Source: Pseudomonadota bacterium | Lineage (GTDB): Bacteria > Pseudomonadota > Gammaproteobacteria > Burkholderiales > Ferrovaceae | Assembly: GCA_021805725.1 (NCBI GenBank) | Contig: JAJZEH010000007.1 | Span: 62,001-126,000, forward strand | Length of the DNA: 64,000 bases | Direction of reading: 5' to 3' | Part shown: piece after piece, positions 7,902 through 17,289 of the stretch | Layout of the letters: the number at the start of each line of letters is the position of its first letter | How positions within the stretch are numbered: position 1 is the first letter of the stretch | The notes under the pieces: generated by a model | What the model was told of the DNA's origin: nothing | Database searches by the model: none | Seen by the model: only the letters and a program-made list of their open reading frames with translations | Program-made: the position numbers and the translations under genes

Positions 7902-9329
7902 TCATCGTTGATATCGTTTGAGTGTTTTTTCCCGGGCCAGGGCATGGTCCACAATGGGCACCGGGTAATCCCTGCCAATGATACAGCCTGCGGCTTGCTG
8001 TTCCAGCAGGGTCATCTGCCAGGGGGCATGGATGCGTCGGGCAGGGACATCCGCCAGTTGTGGCAGGAAGCGGCGAATGAAGCGTCCCTCCGGGTCAAAC
8101 CGCTGGGCTTGGGTGACCGGATTGAAAATTCTGAACCAGGGTTGCGCATCGCAACCCGTGGATGCCGTCCACTGCCAGCCCCCGTTGTTGGCCGCCAAAT
8201 CGAAATCGTTGAGCTGTTCGGCAAAATAAGCCTCGCCCAATCGCCAATCCACCCCCAGATCCTTGACCAGAAACGACGCCGCAATCATGCGCAACCGGTT
8301 ATGCATGAACCCGGTTTGACGAAGCTGTCGCATGGCCGCATCCACGATGGGATACCCCGTAAGGCCCTTCTGCCAGGCATCGAAAAATTCGGGGTTGTCG
8401 TCAAATGTCAGGCGCTCGTATTCCGGCTTGAAGGCATGCCCCACCACATGGGGGAAATTGGACAGGATGGAAAAATAAAATTCGCGCCAGATCAGCTCAT
8501 TGAGCCACACATGCGCTCCTGGGTCGTTCTCAGCCTGGGCGAGGCGCACCAGATGACGGATGGAGAGGGTGCCAAAGCGCAAATGAATGGATAAGCCGGA
8601 GCCTCCTGGCCGATCAGGGAAGTCGCGCAACTCATGGTAGCGTGCCATGCGCGGCAAAAATCCTGCCAGCGTGCGTTGCGCCCCGCTCATGCCCGGTTCA
8701 ATCCCAAGCAGGGACAGATCGGTGCGCTCAAACCCCAGTGCGCCCAATGGCAGCATGGGGCGTTGCTCCGGATCAGCCGCCAGGCGACTGTACTGTGCCG
8801 GCCAATTTCTCATTCGCTCAGGCGTCAATGCGCGCAACCAAGCATTGCGATAGGGGGTAAACACCGTATAGGGCCGGCCCGCCAGCGTCAGGAGGTCTCG
8901 ACCCTCAAAGATCACCTGATCCTGGCTGGTGTGGAAGGAAATCCCGAGACCCAAGAGCGCAGTCGCGACCGCTTCGTCACGCGCTAGCGCCGCTGGCTCG
9001 TAATCCCGATTGGTATGGACGGCAGCCACACCCAAAGCCGTCGCGAGCTCGGGGACGCATCGGCGCGCCGCGCCATGCAATACGATCAGCCCCCCTCCCT
9101 GCCACTCCAGGGCAGTTTTCAGCTCTGCCACGCTCTCCCAGATGAATTCCACCCGTCTGTCCGCACGATGGGGCAGTGCTTGCAGGATGTCCGTATCAAA
9201 CACGAACACGCAAAACACCCGCGCATATCGGGCCAGCGCCACGGAAAGGCCCGCATTGTCCTCGGCCCTCAGATCTCGCCGAAACCAGAATAATGCTGTT
9301 TCGGCGCCATTGTTCGTCTTGGCGCGCAT
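7902..9329 (-). CDS. phrB: Deoxyribodipyrimidine photolyase
   Basis: It splits UV-induced cyclobutane pyrimidine dimers with blue light and FADH-. The N-terminal antenna-binding alpha/beta domain begins ALFWFRRDLRAEDN. The C-terminal FAD domain carries the conserved NGGWQWTASTG, DAQPWFRIFNP and MHNRLRM blocks, with the Trp residues of the electron-transfer chain. The 475-residue length suits class I CPD photolyases. The start giving MRAKTNNGAE follows GGAAGGGG. The longer frame (to 9449) would overlap yqgE. It is divergent from yqgE with a 58-bp gap. Confidence 0.95.
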   Translation of the reverse strand: MRAKTNNGAETALFWFRRDLRAEDNAGLSVALARYARVFCVFVFDTDILQALPHRADRRVEFIWESVAELKTALEWQGGGLIVLHGAARRCVPELATALGVAAVHTNRDYEPAALARDEAVATALLGLGISFHTSQDQVIFEGRDLLTLAGRPYTVFTPYRNAWLRALTPERMRNWPAQYSRLAADPEQRPMLPLGALGFERTDLSLLGIEPGMSGAQRTLAGFLPRMARYHELRDFPDRPGGSGLSIHLRFGTLSIRHLVRLAQAENDPGAHVWLNELIWREFYFSILSNFPHVVGHAFKPEYERLTFDDNPEFFDAWQKGLTGYPIVDAAMRQLRQTGFMHNRLRMIAASFLVKDLGVDWRLGEAYFAEQLNDFDLAANNGGWQWTASTGCDAQPWFRIFNPVTQAQRFDPEGRFIRRFLPQLADVPARRIHAPWQMTLLEQQAAGCIIGRDYPVPIVDHALAREKTLKRYQR

Positions 9330-9374
9330 GTCCGCCCCTTCCAACCCATGATCTGGAAATGCTCCAGAATATGC

Positions 9375-9380
9375 GATAAT
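9375..9380 (+). promoter_or_regulatory. Candidate -10 box of yqgE
   Basis: GATAAT ends 7 bases before the yqgE ATG and no Shine-Dalgarno sequence is visible, so the transcript may begin at or next to the start codon. A 6-bp inverted repeat TCTGGA/TCCAGA (9352-9368) overlaps where a -35 would lie. The -35 itself is poor. Confidence 0.35.
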
Positions 9381-9387
9381 TGCCTCC

Positions 9388-9948
9388 ATGGGTCCAGTCA
9401 ATCTCACGAACCATTTCCTCATCGCCATGCCGGCGCTGCAGGACTCCAATTTTTCCGGAACTTTGACCTACATCTGCCGTCATGACGAGAATGGCGCCAT
9501 GGGTCTGGTGGTCAACCGCCCCACCAATCTGACCCTGGAAAGCCTGTTCAACCAGATTGACATCCCCCTGTCCCAGGAAAACCTGGTGACCCTGCCTGTC
9601 TACTTTGGCGGACCGGTCCAGACGGATCGCGGTTTCGTGTTGCATTCCCCGGTGGGGCACTGGCGTTCCACGCTCAGCATCAATGACGAAATCGGTCTGA
9701 CCACTTCCCGGGACATCCTGGAAGAAATGTCTCGAGGCCAGTCCCCCGGGGGGGTGCTGGTCTCCCTGGGCTATGCCGGATGGGAAGCGGGGCAGCTTGA
9801 AAATGAAATCAAGCTCAACAGCTGGTTGACGGTCGAAGCCCGCCGCGACGTGATTTTCGACCTTCCCGCCGAGGCGCGCTTTTCGGCGGCCCTGGGAATC
9901 CTGGGCGTCGACCGCGCCTACTTGTCTGATGAAGCGGGACATGCCTGA
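9388..9948 (+). CDS. yqgE: YqgE/AlgH family protein
   Basis: This is a 186-residue member of the YqgE/AlgH (DUF179) family, of unknown biochemical function. AlgH was named for an effect on alginate production, and the gene commonly precedes ruvX. Family hallmarks are [12 protein letters not shown] near the N-terminus, [10 protein letters not shown], the [14 protein letters not shown] block and [12 protein letters not shown]. The start fits the family's N-terminus, although no ribosome binding site is seen. Its 3' end overlaps ruvX, beginning the run yqgE-ruvX-pyrB-pyrC'-prlC. Confidence 0.93.
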   Translation: MGPVNLTNHFLIAMPALQDSNFSGTLTYICRHDENGAMGLVVNRPTNLTLESLFNQIDIPLSQENLVTLPVYFGGPVQTDRGFVLHSPVGHWRSTLSINDEIGLTTSRDILEEMSRGQSPGGVLVSLGYAGWEAGQLENEIKLNSWLTVEARRDVIFDLPAEARFSAALGILGVDRAYLSDEAGHA

Positions 9949-10369
9949 GGTTGAAGGCCACATTCTCGCCTTTGATTATGGACAAAAGCGTACCGGCGTC
10001 GCCATCGGCGAATTGAGTAGCCGCATATGCCACCCTCTGACTACGATCGAAGCCTCCTCATCAGAGGCCCGCTGGCAGGCGGTGAATAAACTCCTTCGGG
10101 AATGGGCTCCGGTGGGCCTGGTGGTTGGCCTGCCGCTCGACGCGGATGGCGCTGAACAGAAGGCAACGCGCCTATGTCGGAACTTTGCCAATGAACTGGA
10201 GTCCAGGACGGGGTTGCCCACGGCGCTGGTGGACGAGCGTTTCACCTCTCTGGAAGCCGACCAGTCCCTGAAGGAACGGGGCTATTCCCATCAACAGCGC
10301 GCCGTTGCCGAACATGCCGAGGCGGCGGCGCTCATACTGCGGAGTTATCTGGAGTCTCAACACACATGA
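9941..10369 (+). CDS. ruvX: Putative Holliday junction resolvase / pre-16S rRNA nuclease
   Basis: This YqgF-family nuclease has an RNase H-like fold and is involved in 16S rRNA 5'-end maturation. The first acidic residue lies in [16 protein letters not shown], and the DERFTSLEA motif and the C-terminal AEAAALIL Asp/Glu helix are visible. ATG 9941 follows GAAGCGGGA. An ATG at 9929 in the same frame adds four residues. It overlaps the end of yqgE and the pyrB start (ATGA). The usual yqgE-ruvX pairing supports the call. Confidence 0.92.
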   Translation: MPEVEGHILAFDYGQKRTGVAIGELSSRICHPLTTIEASSSEARWQAVNKLLREWAPVGLVVGLPLDADGAEQKATRLCRNFANELESRTGLPTALVDERFTSLEADQSLKERGYSHQQRAVAEHAEAAALILRSYLESQHT

Positions 10370-11316
10370 TTGGCAACCCGCAACTGAGCCCCGAGGGCAC
10401 CCTCCGACACCTGCTTACCATCGAAGGCCTGCCCGCTTCGGTGTTGTTTCACATCCTTGATACCGCCTCGACTTTCGAACATGTGGCGCAGCAGGAAATC
10501 AAGAAAGTCCCACACTTGCAGGGGAAATCGGTATTCAACCTGTTTTTCGAAGCTTCCACCCGAACCCGGACCACTTTCGAGATTGCGGCCAAGCGCCTCT
10601 CTGCCGACGTCATCAACCTCAATGTCAGCGCCTCCAGCCAAAGCAAGGGTGAAACGCTGCTGGACACGGTGGACAACCTCTCGGCCATGCAGGCCGATAT
10701 GTTTGTGGTGCGCCACGCAGAAAGCGGCGCGGCCCATTTGATTGCCAATCATGTTGCGCCGGGGATCCATGTCATCAATGCGGGCGATGGCTGCCATGCG
10801 CATCCAACCCAGGCATTACTGGACATGTACACCATCCGGCATTTCAAGCGTCGCTTTGAGAACCTCAAGGTTGCCATCGTGGGCGACGTGCTGCACTCGC
10901 GCGTGGCCCGCTCGCAAATCCATGCCCTGACCACGCTGCGCGTACCGGAAATTCGCGTCATCGGTCCTAAAACCCTGATGCCCCGAGACGTGGAGCGCCT
11001 GGGTGTGCGCGTGTTTCACGACATGGCCCAGGGCCTCAAGGATGTCGACGTGGTCATCATGCTGAGATTGCAAAACGAACGCATGAATGGCGCACTGTTG
11101 CCCAGTCGCGACGAATATTTCAAGTACTACGGCTTAACCCCGGGCAAATTGGCCCGAGCCAAACCGGATGCCATCGTCATGCACCCCGGCCCCATGAACC
11201 GGGGCGTGGAAATTGATTCCGAGGTCGCCGACGGCGCCCAGTCTGTCATTTTGAAGCAGGTCACTTTCGGCATCGCAGTGCGCATGGCCGTCATGTCCAT
11301 TCTGGCCAGCAACTGA
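10366..11316 (+). CDS. pyrB: Aspartate carbamoyltransferase catalytic chain
   Basis: It condenses carbamoyl phosphate with aspartate, the first committed pyrimidine step. The 316 residues show the carbamoyl-phosphate motif STRTRTTFE, the SSQSKGET loop, HPTQALLDM and the MHPGPMNRG signature near the end. No pyrI regulatory chain and no pyrR lie next to it. Instead a dihydroorotase-like pseudoenzyme follows 13 bp downstream, as in the class A ATCases of Pseudomonas, where PyrB and PyrC' form a dodecamer. Translation is coupled to ruvX by an ATGA overlap. Confidence 0.97.
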   Translation: MIGNPQLSPEGTLRHLLTIEGLPASVLFHILDTASTFEHVAQQEIKKVPHLQGKSVFNLFFEASTRTRTTFEIAAKRLSADVINLNVSASSQSKGETLLDTVDNLSAMQADMFVVRHAESGAAHLIANHVAPGIHVINAGDGCHAHPTQALLDMYTIRHFKRRFENLKVAIVGDVLHSRVARSQIHALTTLRVPEIRVIGPKTLMPRDVERLGVRVFHDMAQGLKDVDVVIMLRLQNERMNGALLPSRDEYFKYYGLTPGKLARAKPDAIVMHPGPMNRGVEIDSEVADGAQSVILKQVTFGIAVRMAVMSILASN

Positions 11317-11329
11317 AGCAGGAACATTC

Positions 11330-12613
11330 ATGAAAATCCAGATCAGCAACGGACGCGTCATCAACCCCGCCACCGGCACCGATGAAGTGCAGGATGTTTT
11401 TATCGCAGCGGGAAAAATCGTGGGCCTCGGACAGGGGCCCTCAAATTTTGGCCCCAACCGGGTCATCGACGCCCGCGGCAAAATCGTCATTCCCGGCCTG
11501 GTGGATCTGGCGGCGCGCCTGCGTGAACCAGGGTTTGAATATCTGGCCAAACTGGAAAGCGAAATGTTTGCAGCCACCGTAGGTGGTGTCACGAGCCTGT
11601 CCTGCCCGCCGGATACAGACCCTCCGCTGGACGAACCGGGTCTGGTGGAAATGCTCAAGCACCGCGCCAAAGGACGCAACCAGACCAATGTTTATCCACT
11701 GGGTGCGCTGACCCAGCAGCTGCAGGGAGTGCGCCTGACGGAAATGGGCGAATTACATGATGCGGGCTGCGTCGCTTTTTCCCAGGCCAACGCCCCCCTG
11801 GTGGATACCCAGGTCCTTGCGCGCGCACTGGACTATGCCAGCAGTTTTGGGTTTACCGTCTGGCTGCAACCCCAGGATCCCCACCTAGGCAAGGGCGGCG
11901 TGGCGCACGAAGGCGAAGTGGCCAGCCGCCTTGGATTGCCCACCATTCCCGCCTGCTCCGAGAGCATTGCCATTTCCACGATTTTGCACCTGGTACGCCA
12001 CACCGGCGCTCGCGTGCATCTGTGTCGCCTGTCCAGTGCGGATGGGGTGGCGCTGGTGCGTAACGCCAAGACCGAAGGTCTTTCCATCACCTGCGATGTT
12101 TCCATCAACCACCTGCATCTATCCGAGCATGATATCGGCTTTTTCAACTCCCATTGCCATTTGATCCCCCCCCTGCGCAGTCTGCGCGACCGGGATGCGC
12201 TGCGCGCAGGTCTCGCGGACGGCACGGTGGATGCACTGGTATCGGATCATTCGCCGGTAGATGACGACGTGAAACAGCTCCCCTTTGAAACTTCCGAAGC
12301 AGGAGCGACCGGGTTGGAGTTATTGTTGCCGCTGGCACTCAAATGGGCACAGCAGGACAATGTTCCCTTGCCCCTTGCACTGTCGCGCGTCACCGCCGAC
12401 CCGGCACGCATTCTGGGCGTTTCTGCCGGGCAGATCGGCGTGGGCAGCAATGCCGACCTGTGTCTCTTCAATCCTGAACGCGAATGGGTCGTCACGCCGC
12501 AAAACCTGAAAAGCCAGGGCAAGAACACCCCATTCCTTAACTTGCCCCTGTCGGGCAAGGTTTCACACACCATTGTGGGCGGCTTCCTGATTTACGAGGA
12601 CGCCCGCGCCTGA
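11330..12613 (+). CDS. pyrX: Dihydroorotase-like pseudoenzyme (PyrC', ATCase partner)
   Basis: The fold is type I dihydroorotase (amidohydrolase superfamily), 427 residues, but metal ligands are missing. The HxH of the usual DxHxHLREPG is replaced, reading DLAARLREPG here. The later His of the cHvS strand is Arg (HLCRLSS). DHAPH reads DHSPV, keeping the Asp and losing the His. This is therefore probably inactive. In Pseudomonas such a protein (PyrC'/PyrX) is needed to assemble and stabilise aspartate carbamoyltransferase, and its place directly after pyrB supports the same role. A working dihydroorotase must be encoded elsewhere. Confidence 0.9.
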   Translation: MKIQISNGRVINPATGTDEVQDVFIAAGKIVGLGQGPSNFGPNRVIDARGKIVIPGLVDLAARLREPGFEYLAKLESEMFAATVGGVTSLSCPPDTDPPLDEPGLVEMLKHRAKGRNQTNVYPLGALTQQLQGVRLTEMGELHDAGCVAFSQANAPLVDTQVLARALDYASSFGFTVWLQPQDPHLGKGGVAHEGEVASRLGLPTIPACSESIAISTILHLVRHTGARVHLCRLSSADGVALVRNAKTEGLSITCDVSINHLHLSEHDIGFFNSHCHLIPPLRSLRDRDALRAGLADGTVDALVSDHSPVDDDVKQLPFETSEAGATGLELLLPLALKWAQQDNVPLPLALSRVTADPARILGVSAGQIGVGSNADLCLFNPEREWVVTPQNLKSQGKNTPFLNLPLSGKVSHTIVGGFLIYEDARA

Positions 12614-12624
12614 GGTTGCCTGCC

Positions 12625-14649
12625 ATGAATAATCCGTTACTCGATTTTTCGGGATTGCCCCGCTTTGCCGAAATTCAACCATCCCATGTCGGACCCGCAG
12701 TGGACACGCTGATCGCGGAAAACGGCACCATCCTGTCACAAGTGCTGGCGCAGGCCACTGCCCCCACCTGGGAGCATTTCGTCGCCCCGCTGGAAGATGC
12801 CAACGAACGACTGTCACGCGCATGGGGCCAGGTGTCGCACCTCAATGCCGTCATCAACACGCCGGAACTACGCGATGCCTACAACGCCAATCTGCCCAAA
12901 ATTACCCAATACTGGGCCACGCTCGCGCAAAACGAAGCGCTATTTGCAGGCTACAAGGCCTTGCGCGCTTCTCCGGAATTTGAAACGTTGAGTCCTGCCC
13001 GCCGAAAGATCATCGAAAACGAATTGCGGGACTTTCGCTTGGGAGGCGCTGAGCTTTCCCCGCAGGACAAGGCTCGCTTTCTGCAAATTCAGGAAGATCT
13101 GGCCGCCACGGGCGCGCAATTCGAGCAAAATCTCATGGACACCACCAACGCCTTTGGCTATCTGGTGGCAGACGAGGCTTCCCTGCGCGGATTGCCTGAA
13201 GATGTCATTCAGACGGCCCGCGACGCCGCGCTGAAAGAACAGCATGGCGGCTGGAAGCTGACCCTGCATGCACCCAGTTATGGGCCGGTCATGCAGTACG
13301 CCGAATCACGCAAACTACGCCAGGAGCTTTACTACAGTTTCGCCACCCGCGCCTCCGAATTCGGAAAAGCAGAATGGGACAACACCCCGCTGATTCGCAA
13401 ACTCCTGCAATTGCGTTCCGAAGAAGCCCGGATGCTGGGCTTTGAGAGTTTTGCCGATCTGTCTCTGGAACCCAAAATGGCCGAGTCACCGCAAGCCGTG
13501 CTGGATTTTCTGAGAGACCTCGCGTCCCGCGCCAAACCGTATGCCGAACAGGATTGGGTTGAATTGGAAACATTTGCCCGGGAAACGCTGGGCATGGACA
13601 GGCTCGAGCCCTGGGATGTCGCATTTGTTTCCGAAAAACTTCGCAACCAGCGCTACGCGTTCTCGGACCTTGAAGTCAAACAGTACTTCCCGGAAGATCA
13701 GGTATTACGGGGACTGTTCCGGGTTATCCAGCAGTTATACGGCCTCACGGTATCCCGTGCGGACGCACCCATCTGGCACAAGGATGCCCGTTTCTTCGAT
13801 CTGCGCGACCGCTCCGGAACATTGGTTGGCCAGTTTTATCTGGACCTGTATGCTCGCAATGGCAAGCGCGGCGGCGCCTGGATGGATGATGCCATCACAC
13901 GGCGGCGGCGTGGCAACGCCATTCAAACGCCCGTGGCCTATCTCACCTGCAACTTTTCAGCTCCCGTGGGAGGAAAACCTGCTACCTTCACCCACGATGA
14001 AGTGATCACCCTTTTCCACGAGTTCGGTCACGGCCTGCATCATCTGCTGACCCAGGTCGAGGATTTGCCAGTATCCGGCATCAATGGCGTGGAGTGGGAT
14101 GCCGTGGAATTACCCAGCCAGTTCATGGAAAATTTCTGCTGGGAATGGGAGGTACTGGAGGGCATGACGCGCCATGTGGATACGGATAAGCCGCTACCGC
14201 GCCCCCTGTTTGATCGCATGCTGGCCGCGCGGCATTTCCAGAGCGGCATGCAAACCGTGCGCCAAATCGAATTCTCCCTGTTTGACATGCAGTTGCACAC
14301 GGGCTTCCCCCAGGAAGACAATCCCCTGCAATTGCTAGAACGCATCCGCGATGAAGTGGCCGTTCTGCGACCCCCTGCGTGGCATCGTTTCCCCAACAGC
14401 TTTGCCCACATCTTCGCAGGAGGCTACGCCGCCGGTTACTATAGCTACAAATGGGCCGAAGTCCTGTCTTCCGACGCCTACAGCCTGTTCGAGGAAAAAG
14501 GTGTGCTTGACGAGGAGACCGGGGCGCATTTCCGCAAGGAAATTCTAGCAGTGGGCGGAAGCCGCCCGGCGTTGGATTCATTCGTTGCCTTTCGGGGACG
14601 CAAACCCAACATCGACGCGCTACTGCGACATAGCGGCATGGGAAAATAA
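12625..14649 (+). CDS. prlC: Oligopeptidase A (M3 metallopeptidase)
   Basis: This cytosolic zinc oligopeptidase degrades short peptides, including cleaved signal peptides. The zinc site HEFGHGLHH lies near residue 465, with the third ligand Glu in the following helix (GINGVEWDAVELPSQFME). The 674-residue length is typical. ATG 12625 has GAGG nine bases upstream. The TTG at 12616 is less likely. It is the last gene of the yqgE-to-prlC run and is followed by the palindromic terminator-like repeat. Confidence 0.95.
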   Translation: MNNPLLDFSGLPRFAEIQPSHVGPAVDTLIAENGTILSQVLAQATAPTWEHFVAPLEDANERLSRAWGQVSHLNAVINTPELRDAYNANLPKITQYWATLAQNEALFAGYKALRASPEFETLSPARRKIIENELRDFRLGGAELSPQDKARFLQIQEDLAATGAQFEQNLMDTTNAFGYLVADEASLRGLPEDVIQTARDAALKEQHGGWKLTLHAPSYGPVMQYAESRKLRQELYYSFATRASEFGKAEWDNTPLIRKLLQLRSEEARMLGFESFADLSLEPKMAESPQAVLDFLRDLASRAKPYAEQDWVELETFARETLGMDRLEPWDVAFVSEKLRNQRYAFSDLEVKQYFPEDQVLRGLFRVIQQLYGLTVSRADAPIWHKDARFFDLRDRSGTLVGQFYLDLYARNGKRGGAWMDDAITRRRRGNAIQTPVAYLTCNFSAPVGGKPATFTHDEVITLFHEFGHGLHHLLTQVEDLPVSGINGVEWDAVELPSQFMENFCWEWEVLEGMTRHVDTDKPLPRPLFDRMLAARHFQSGMQTVRQIEFSLFDMQLHTGFPQEDNPLQLLERIRDEVAVLRPPAWHRFPNSFAHIFAGGYAAGYYSYKWAEVLSSDAYSLFEEKGVLDEETGAHFRKEILAVGGSRPALDSFVAFRGRKPNIDALLRHSGMGK

Positions 14650-14656
14650 AGGGGCC

Positions 14657-14695
14657 AAAGGGGGACAGACCTCAAATTGAGGTCTGTCCCCCTTT
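14657..14695. repeat. REP-like palindrome copy 1, probable bidirectional terminator
   Basis: Two perfect 19-bp arms (14657-14675 and 14677-14695) flank one base. The core is GGGGACAGACC/GGTCTGTCCCC. A-rich and T-rich edges (AAA before, TTTT after) make it look like an intrinsic terminator in both directions, between convergent prlC and tonB. The tonB stop codon begins within its right edge. The core recurs at 18184 and 22445. Confidence 0.85.
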
Positions 14696-15423
14696 TATTT
14701 GATGCTGATGCCCTCACCTGCACGGACAAAATTGAAGGATCGCGTAATGCTGACCAGGTCGGCCTCGGCGCGCATCGCTTCGGTAAACGGCTGAAACGGT
14801 GCCGCCATCTGGATGATGCGGCGCGCCGCATCATCCAGATGGGAACTCCCTGAGGGCTGACGAATTTCGATCAACGCCAGACTGCCGTCCTGGCGGATCG
14901 TGGCCGTGACCCGAACCATGCCGTAAAGCGGCCGACCATCCACCGGCGGCGGATAATTGACGCGACCCACCTGTTCCACTTTCTGACGATAGGCTTCCTC
15001 ATAGGGCCCAAAGACGCTGTCCCGGGTTTGTGGCGATAGCGCTCGCACTCTCTGCCCTGCAAACGGATCCATCGCTTCGCGACGCGCCATCTGCAGGCTT
15101 CTTGAGCGCAAATCTTCAGGCGCAGCCAAGCCTTCCGATTGCGGTGGACTTGTGGGGGAGGGTTCACCGGAAGCGGGTTCCTCAGGGGGGGTGGGCAAGC
15201 GGCGCAATGCGCGTGGCTGCTCCACGGCGGCAGTGGTCTCCTTTCTCTTCTGTGCGAGCGCATCAGGAGAGCCCCCCATGCTCATGGGGGAAAAATCAAG
15301 AAACAACGGCTGCGGCGTTTCCGCTACAGCAGGCGCCCTGACATGAACTTCAGACAACAAGACACCATGCAGCAGCATTGAAACCAGTAAAGCCAGCCCA
15401 AGTCGCCGATGGTGCGCGGTCAT
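14695..15423 (-). CDS. TonB family protein
   Basis: This is a TonB-like energy transducer for outer-membrane receptors, about 242 residues. One N-terminal membrane helix (about residues 8-25) carries the SxxxH pattern (SMLLH) that in TonB contacts ExbB/ExbD. A Pro-rich spacer (LPTPPEEP, PSPTSPPQ) follows, then a C-terminal TonB domain with GMVRVTATIRQDGSL and the PFQPF region. No exbB/exbD is adjacent. The ATG overlaps the stop of the upstream exonuclease gene (ATGA), so it is translated with an RNA-processing gene. TonB-like proteins can also be periplasm-spanning adaptors, and the receptor is unknown. Confidence 0.85.
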   Translation of the reverse strand: MTAHHRRLGLALLVSMLLHGVLLSEVHVRAPAVAETPQPLFLDFSPMSMGGSPDALAQKRKETTAAVEQPRALRRLPTPPEEPASGEPSPTSPPQSEGLAAPEDLRSRSLQMARREAMDPFAGQRVRALSPQTRDSVFGPYEEAYRQKVEQVGRVNYPPPVDGRPLYGMVRVTATIRQDGSLALIEIRQPSGSSHLDDAARRIIQMAAPFQPFTEAMRAEADLVSITRSFNFVRAGEGISIK

Positions 15424-17282
15424 GAATCGGATATCTCGGCCAGGGGTTCCAGAATTGCCTTGAGCTGACAGAACAGCGTCATGTCCCACAAATTGATGCG
15501 TTCAACGCTCACGCGCACGGCGGCTCCTGGAAGTGCATCTGCCGCGCCATGCACCTTGGTGACCAGCGGCAGACCGGCAAGTCGTGCCATCCCCTCACGC
15601 AACATCAAAGCGTCTCTTTCATCGATGTTTTCCTGCTGCAGCCAACGCAGACTCCAGTACCGCTCCATATTACGCTGGAATTCATTGTAGGCGTCATAGG
15701 CCACTTCAAACCGGCGTGCGATGGCAGGCAAGGCGTCATCCTGCGCCAAGAAGGGAGGCACTCGCCCCGACAACAGACTGATCAACTGCCATTGGTTGAT
15801 GAGGTCCACATAACGCCGCAGCGGCGAGCTGGACCAGGCATACTGGGCCACACCCAGTCCCTGATGGGGCGCCGGCTTCACCGAAAGGCTGGTTTTGCCG
15901 TTGACCTGCGTGCGAAACAGTCCGGGCAGGGCAGCATCCGCCAGTACCTTGCCCCATACGGCATTCACTTCAATCATCAGTTCTGCCACCAGCGTGTCCA
16001 GAGGAGCTCCTCGCGGACGCTGGGTAATGGCCACACGATCCCCATCCACCACGAAATTGAAATCGAGGTAATGCTGAGCGGGGCGATCCTTGACGCCGCG
16101 CAGTACGGCCAATCGTTGCGCCAATTGCCAAAGTACGCGCAGGGGCGAGTGAAACGGATGGGAGCCTGTGGCCGCTTCCGGGTCAAACTGGGCCTCCAGG
16201 TCATGAATCCGCAGATTGCTCGCCACGGAGATGCGTTCAATGCGCGATTCGCGCGCCACCACCGCAAAATCCGATTTTCGCACCGTCAGCATCAACGAGA
16301 GCGCAGGATTGACGCGTCCCTCCTCCAGGGTATGTGCGCGGATCACGCTCTCGGGCAGCATGGGAATCTTGTCGCCTGGCATGTACACCGTGGAGAGCCT
16401 CTGGCGCGCGACCTGGTCCAGTTCGGAATCCACGGCAAAACCCAGGCCCGGGGCCGCGATGTGGATTCCCACGCTCCAATGGTCCTCGTCCGCCTCGGAC
16501 ACGCTAAAGGCATCGTCGATTTCGGTGGTAAAGGCATCGTCAATGCTGAATGCCCGTACCTCGGACAAAGGCCAGTGCGAATGGTCCGTGGTGAGCGGAT
16601 AGTTTGCATCGACGGGCAGGGGACCAAAATATTCGAAATGAAACTTTCCCTCGTGCCAGCTGCGGCTATCCCTCAATGCGCCGCAATGCTCCAGTACTTG
16701 TGGAATGGTCAGGTGCATCACGGCGCCGGCCGCTTCCAGGGTTTTGTAAGCAAGGGTGTTTTTATCGGGACGATAGAGCAGGGTTGCCAAATCCCCCTTC
16801 AGCCAGTCCGGCATCTGGCCTGCCTGCATTTCCTGGATGGCTTGCTGTTTCTGCGCTTCCTGTTGTCGCTTCCTTTCAAGCCCAGCCAGCGCGGCGCGTA
16901 GATTGGCTTCCGGCGCCGGACGATAGCGGCCGCGGCCCTTCTTGTAGAAATACATGGGCGCTGCGTGCAATTTAATCAGCACTGCGGCCTGCTCCGTGGG
17001 CACCGGCGCATGCCCCACATACTCGCGCGTCAGATCCTCAAACCCGATCTCTGCGTCGGGCGCACAGCACGCCCACAGAAACTCCACATCGATATCTTCG
17101 GCCAGCCGGTGCGCCGACTGCATCAACTCGGCAGCCGCAGGCTGGGCGAAGCGCACCAGCACTGCGCTGGACTTGATTTTGCTGCGTTTGCCGTGGGGGG
17201 CTTCCACCTGCAAGCTGCTCTCATTGTCCGCCAGGACGGTGGCCACCTTCAGATCACCGTCCTCCTCGTAAAGCACATTCAT
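15420..17282 (-). CDS. RNB-domain (RNase II/R-type) exoribonuclease
   Basis: This 620-residue protein has the RNB catalytic domain. The acidic cluster in FTTEIDDAFSV and the later SPLRRYVDLINQ motif are characteristic of 3'-5' hydrolytic exoribonucleases. It differs from classic RNase R, because the N-terminal cold-shock domains are replaced by a less typical region (residues 1-210) and the C-terminal S1 domain is short. I assign no symbol because RNase II and this betaproteobacterial subtype cannot be separated by eye. ATG 17282 has GAGGAA upstream. It lies between mpl (8-bp gap) and tonB (overlap). Confidence 0.88.
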   Translation of the reverse strand: MNVLYEEDGDLKVATVLADNESSLQVEAPHGKRSKIKSSAVLVRFAQPAAAELMQSAHRLAEDIDVEFLWACCAPDAEIGFEDLTREYVGHAPVPTEQAAVLIKLHAAPMYFYKKGRGRYRPAPEANLRAALAGLERKRQQEAQKQQAIQEMQAGQMPDWLKGDLATLLYRPDKNTLAYKTLEAAGAVMHLTIPQVLEHCGALRDSRSWHEGKFHFEYFGPLPVDANYPLTTDHSHWPLSEVRAFSIDDAFTTEIDDAFSVSEADEDHWSVGIHIAAPGLGFAVDSELDQVARQRLSTVYMPGDKIPMLPESVIRAHTLEEGRVNPALSLMLTVRKSDFAVVARESRIERISVASNLRIHDLEAQFDPEAATGSHPFHSPLRVLWQLAQRLAVLRGVKDRPAQHYLDFNFVVDGDRVAITQRPRGAPLDTLVAELMIEVNAVWGKVLADAALPGLFRTQVNGKTSLSVKPAPHQGLGVAQYAWSSSPLRRYVDLINQWQLISLLSGRVPPFLAQDDALPAIARRFEVAYDAYNEFQRNMERYWSLRWLQQENIDERDALMLREGMARLAGLPLVTKVHGAADALPGAAVRVSVERINLWDMTLFCQLKAILEPLAEISDS

Positions 17283-17289
17283 CACAAAG

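Noticed and set aside
15549..16901. 450-residue plus-strand frame opposite the RNB exonuclease
   Set aside because: It is entirely inside the conserved gene, with no ribosome site, no family features and a composition typical of a shadow frame.
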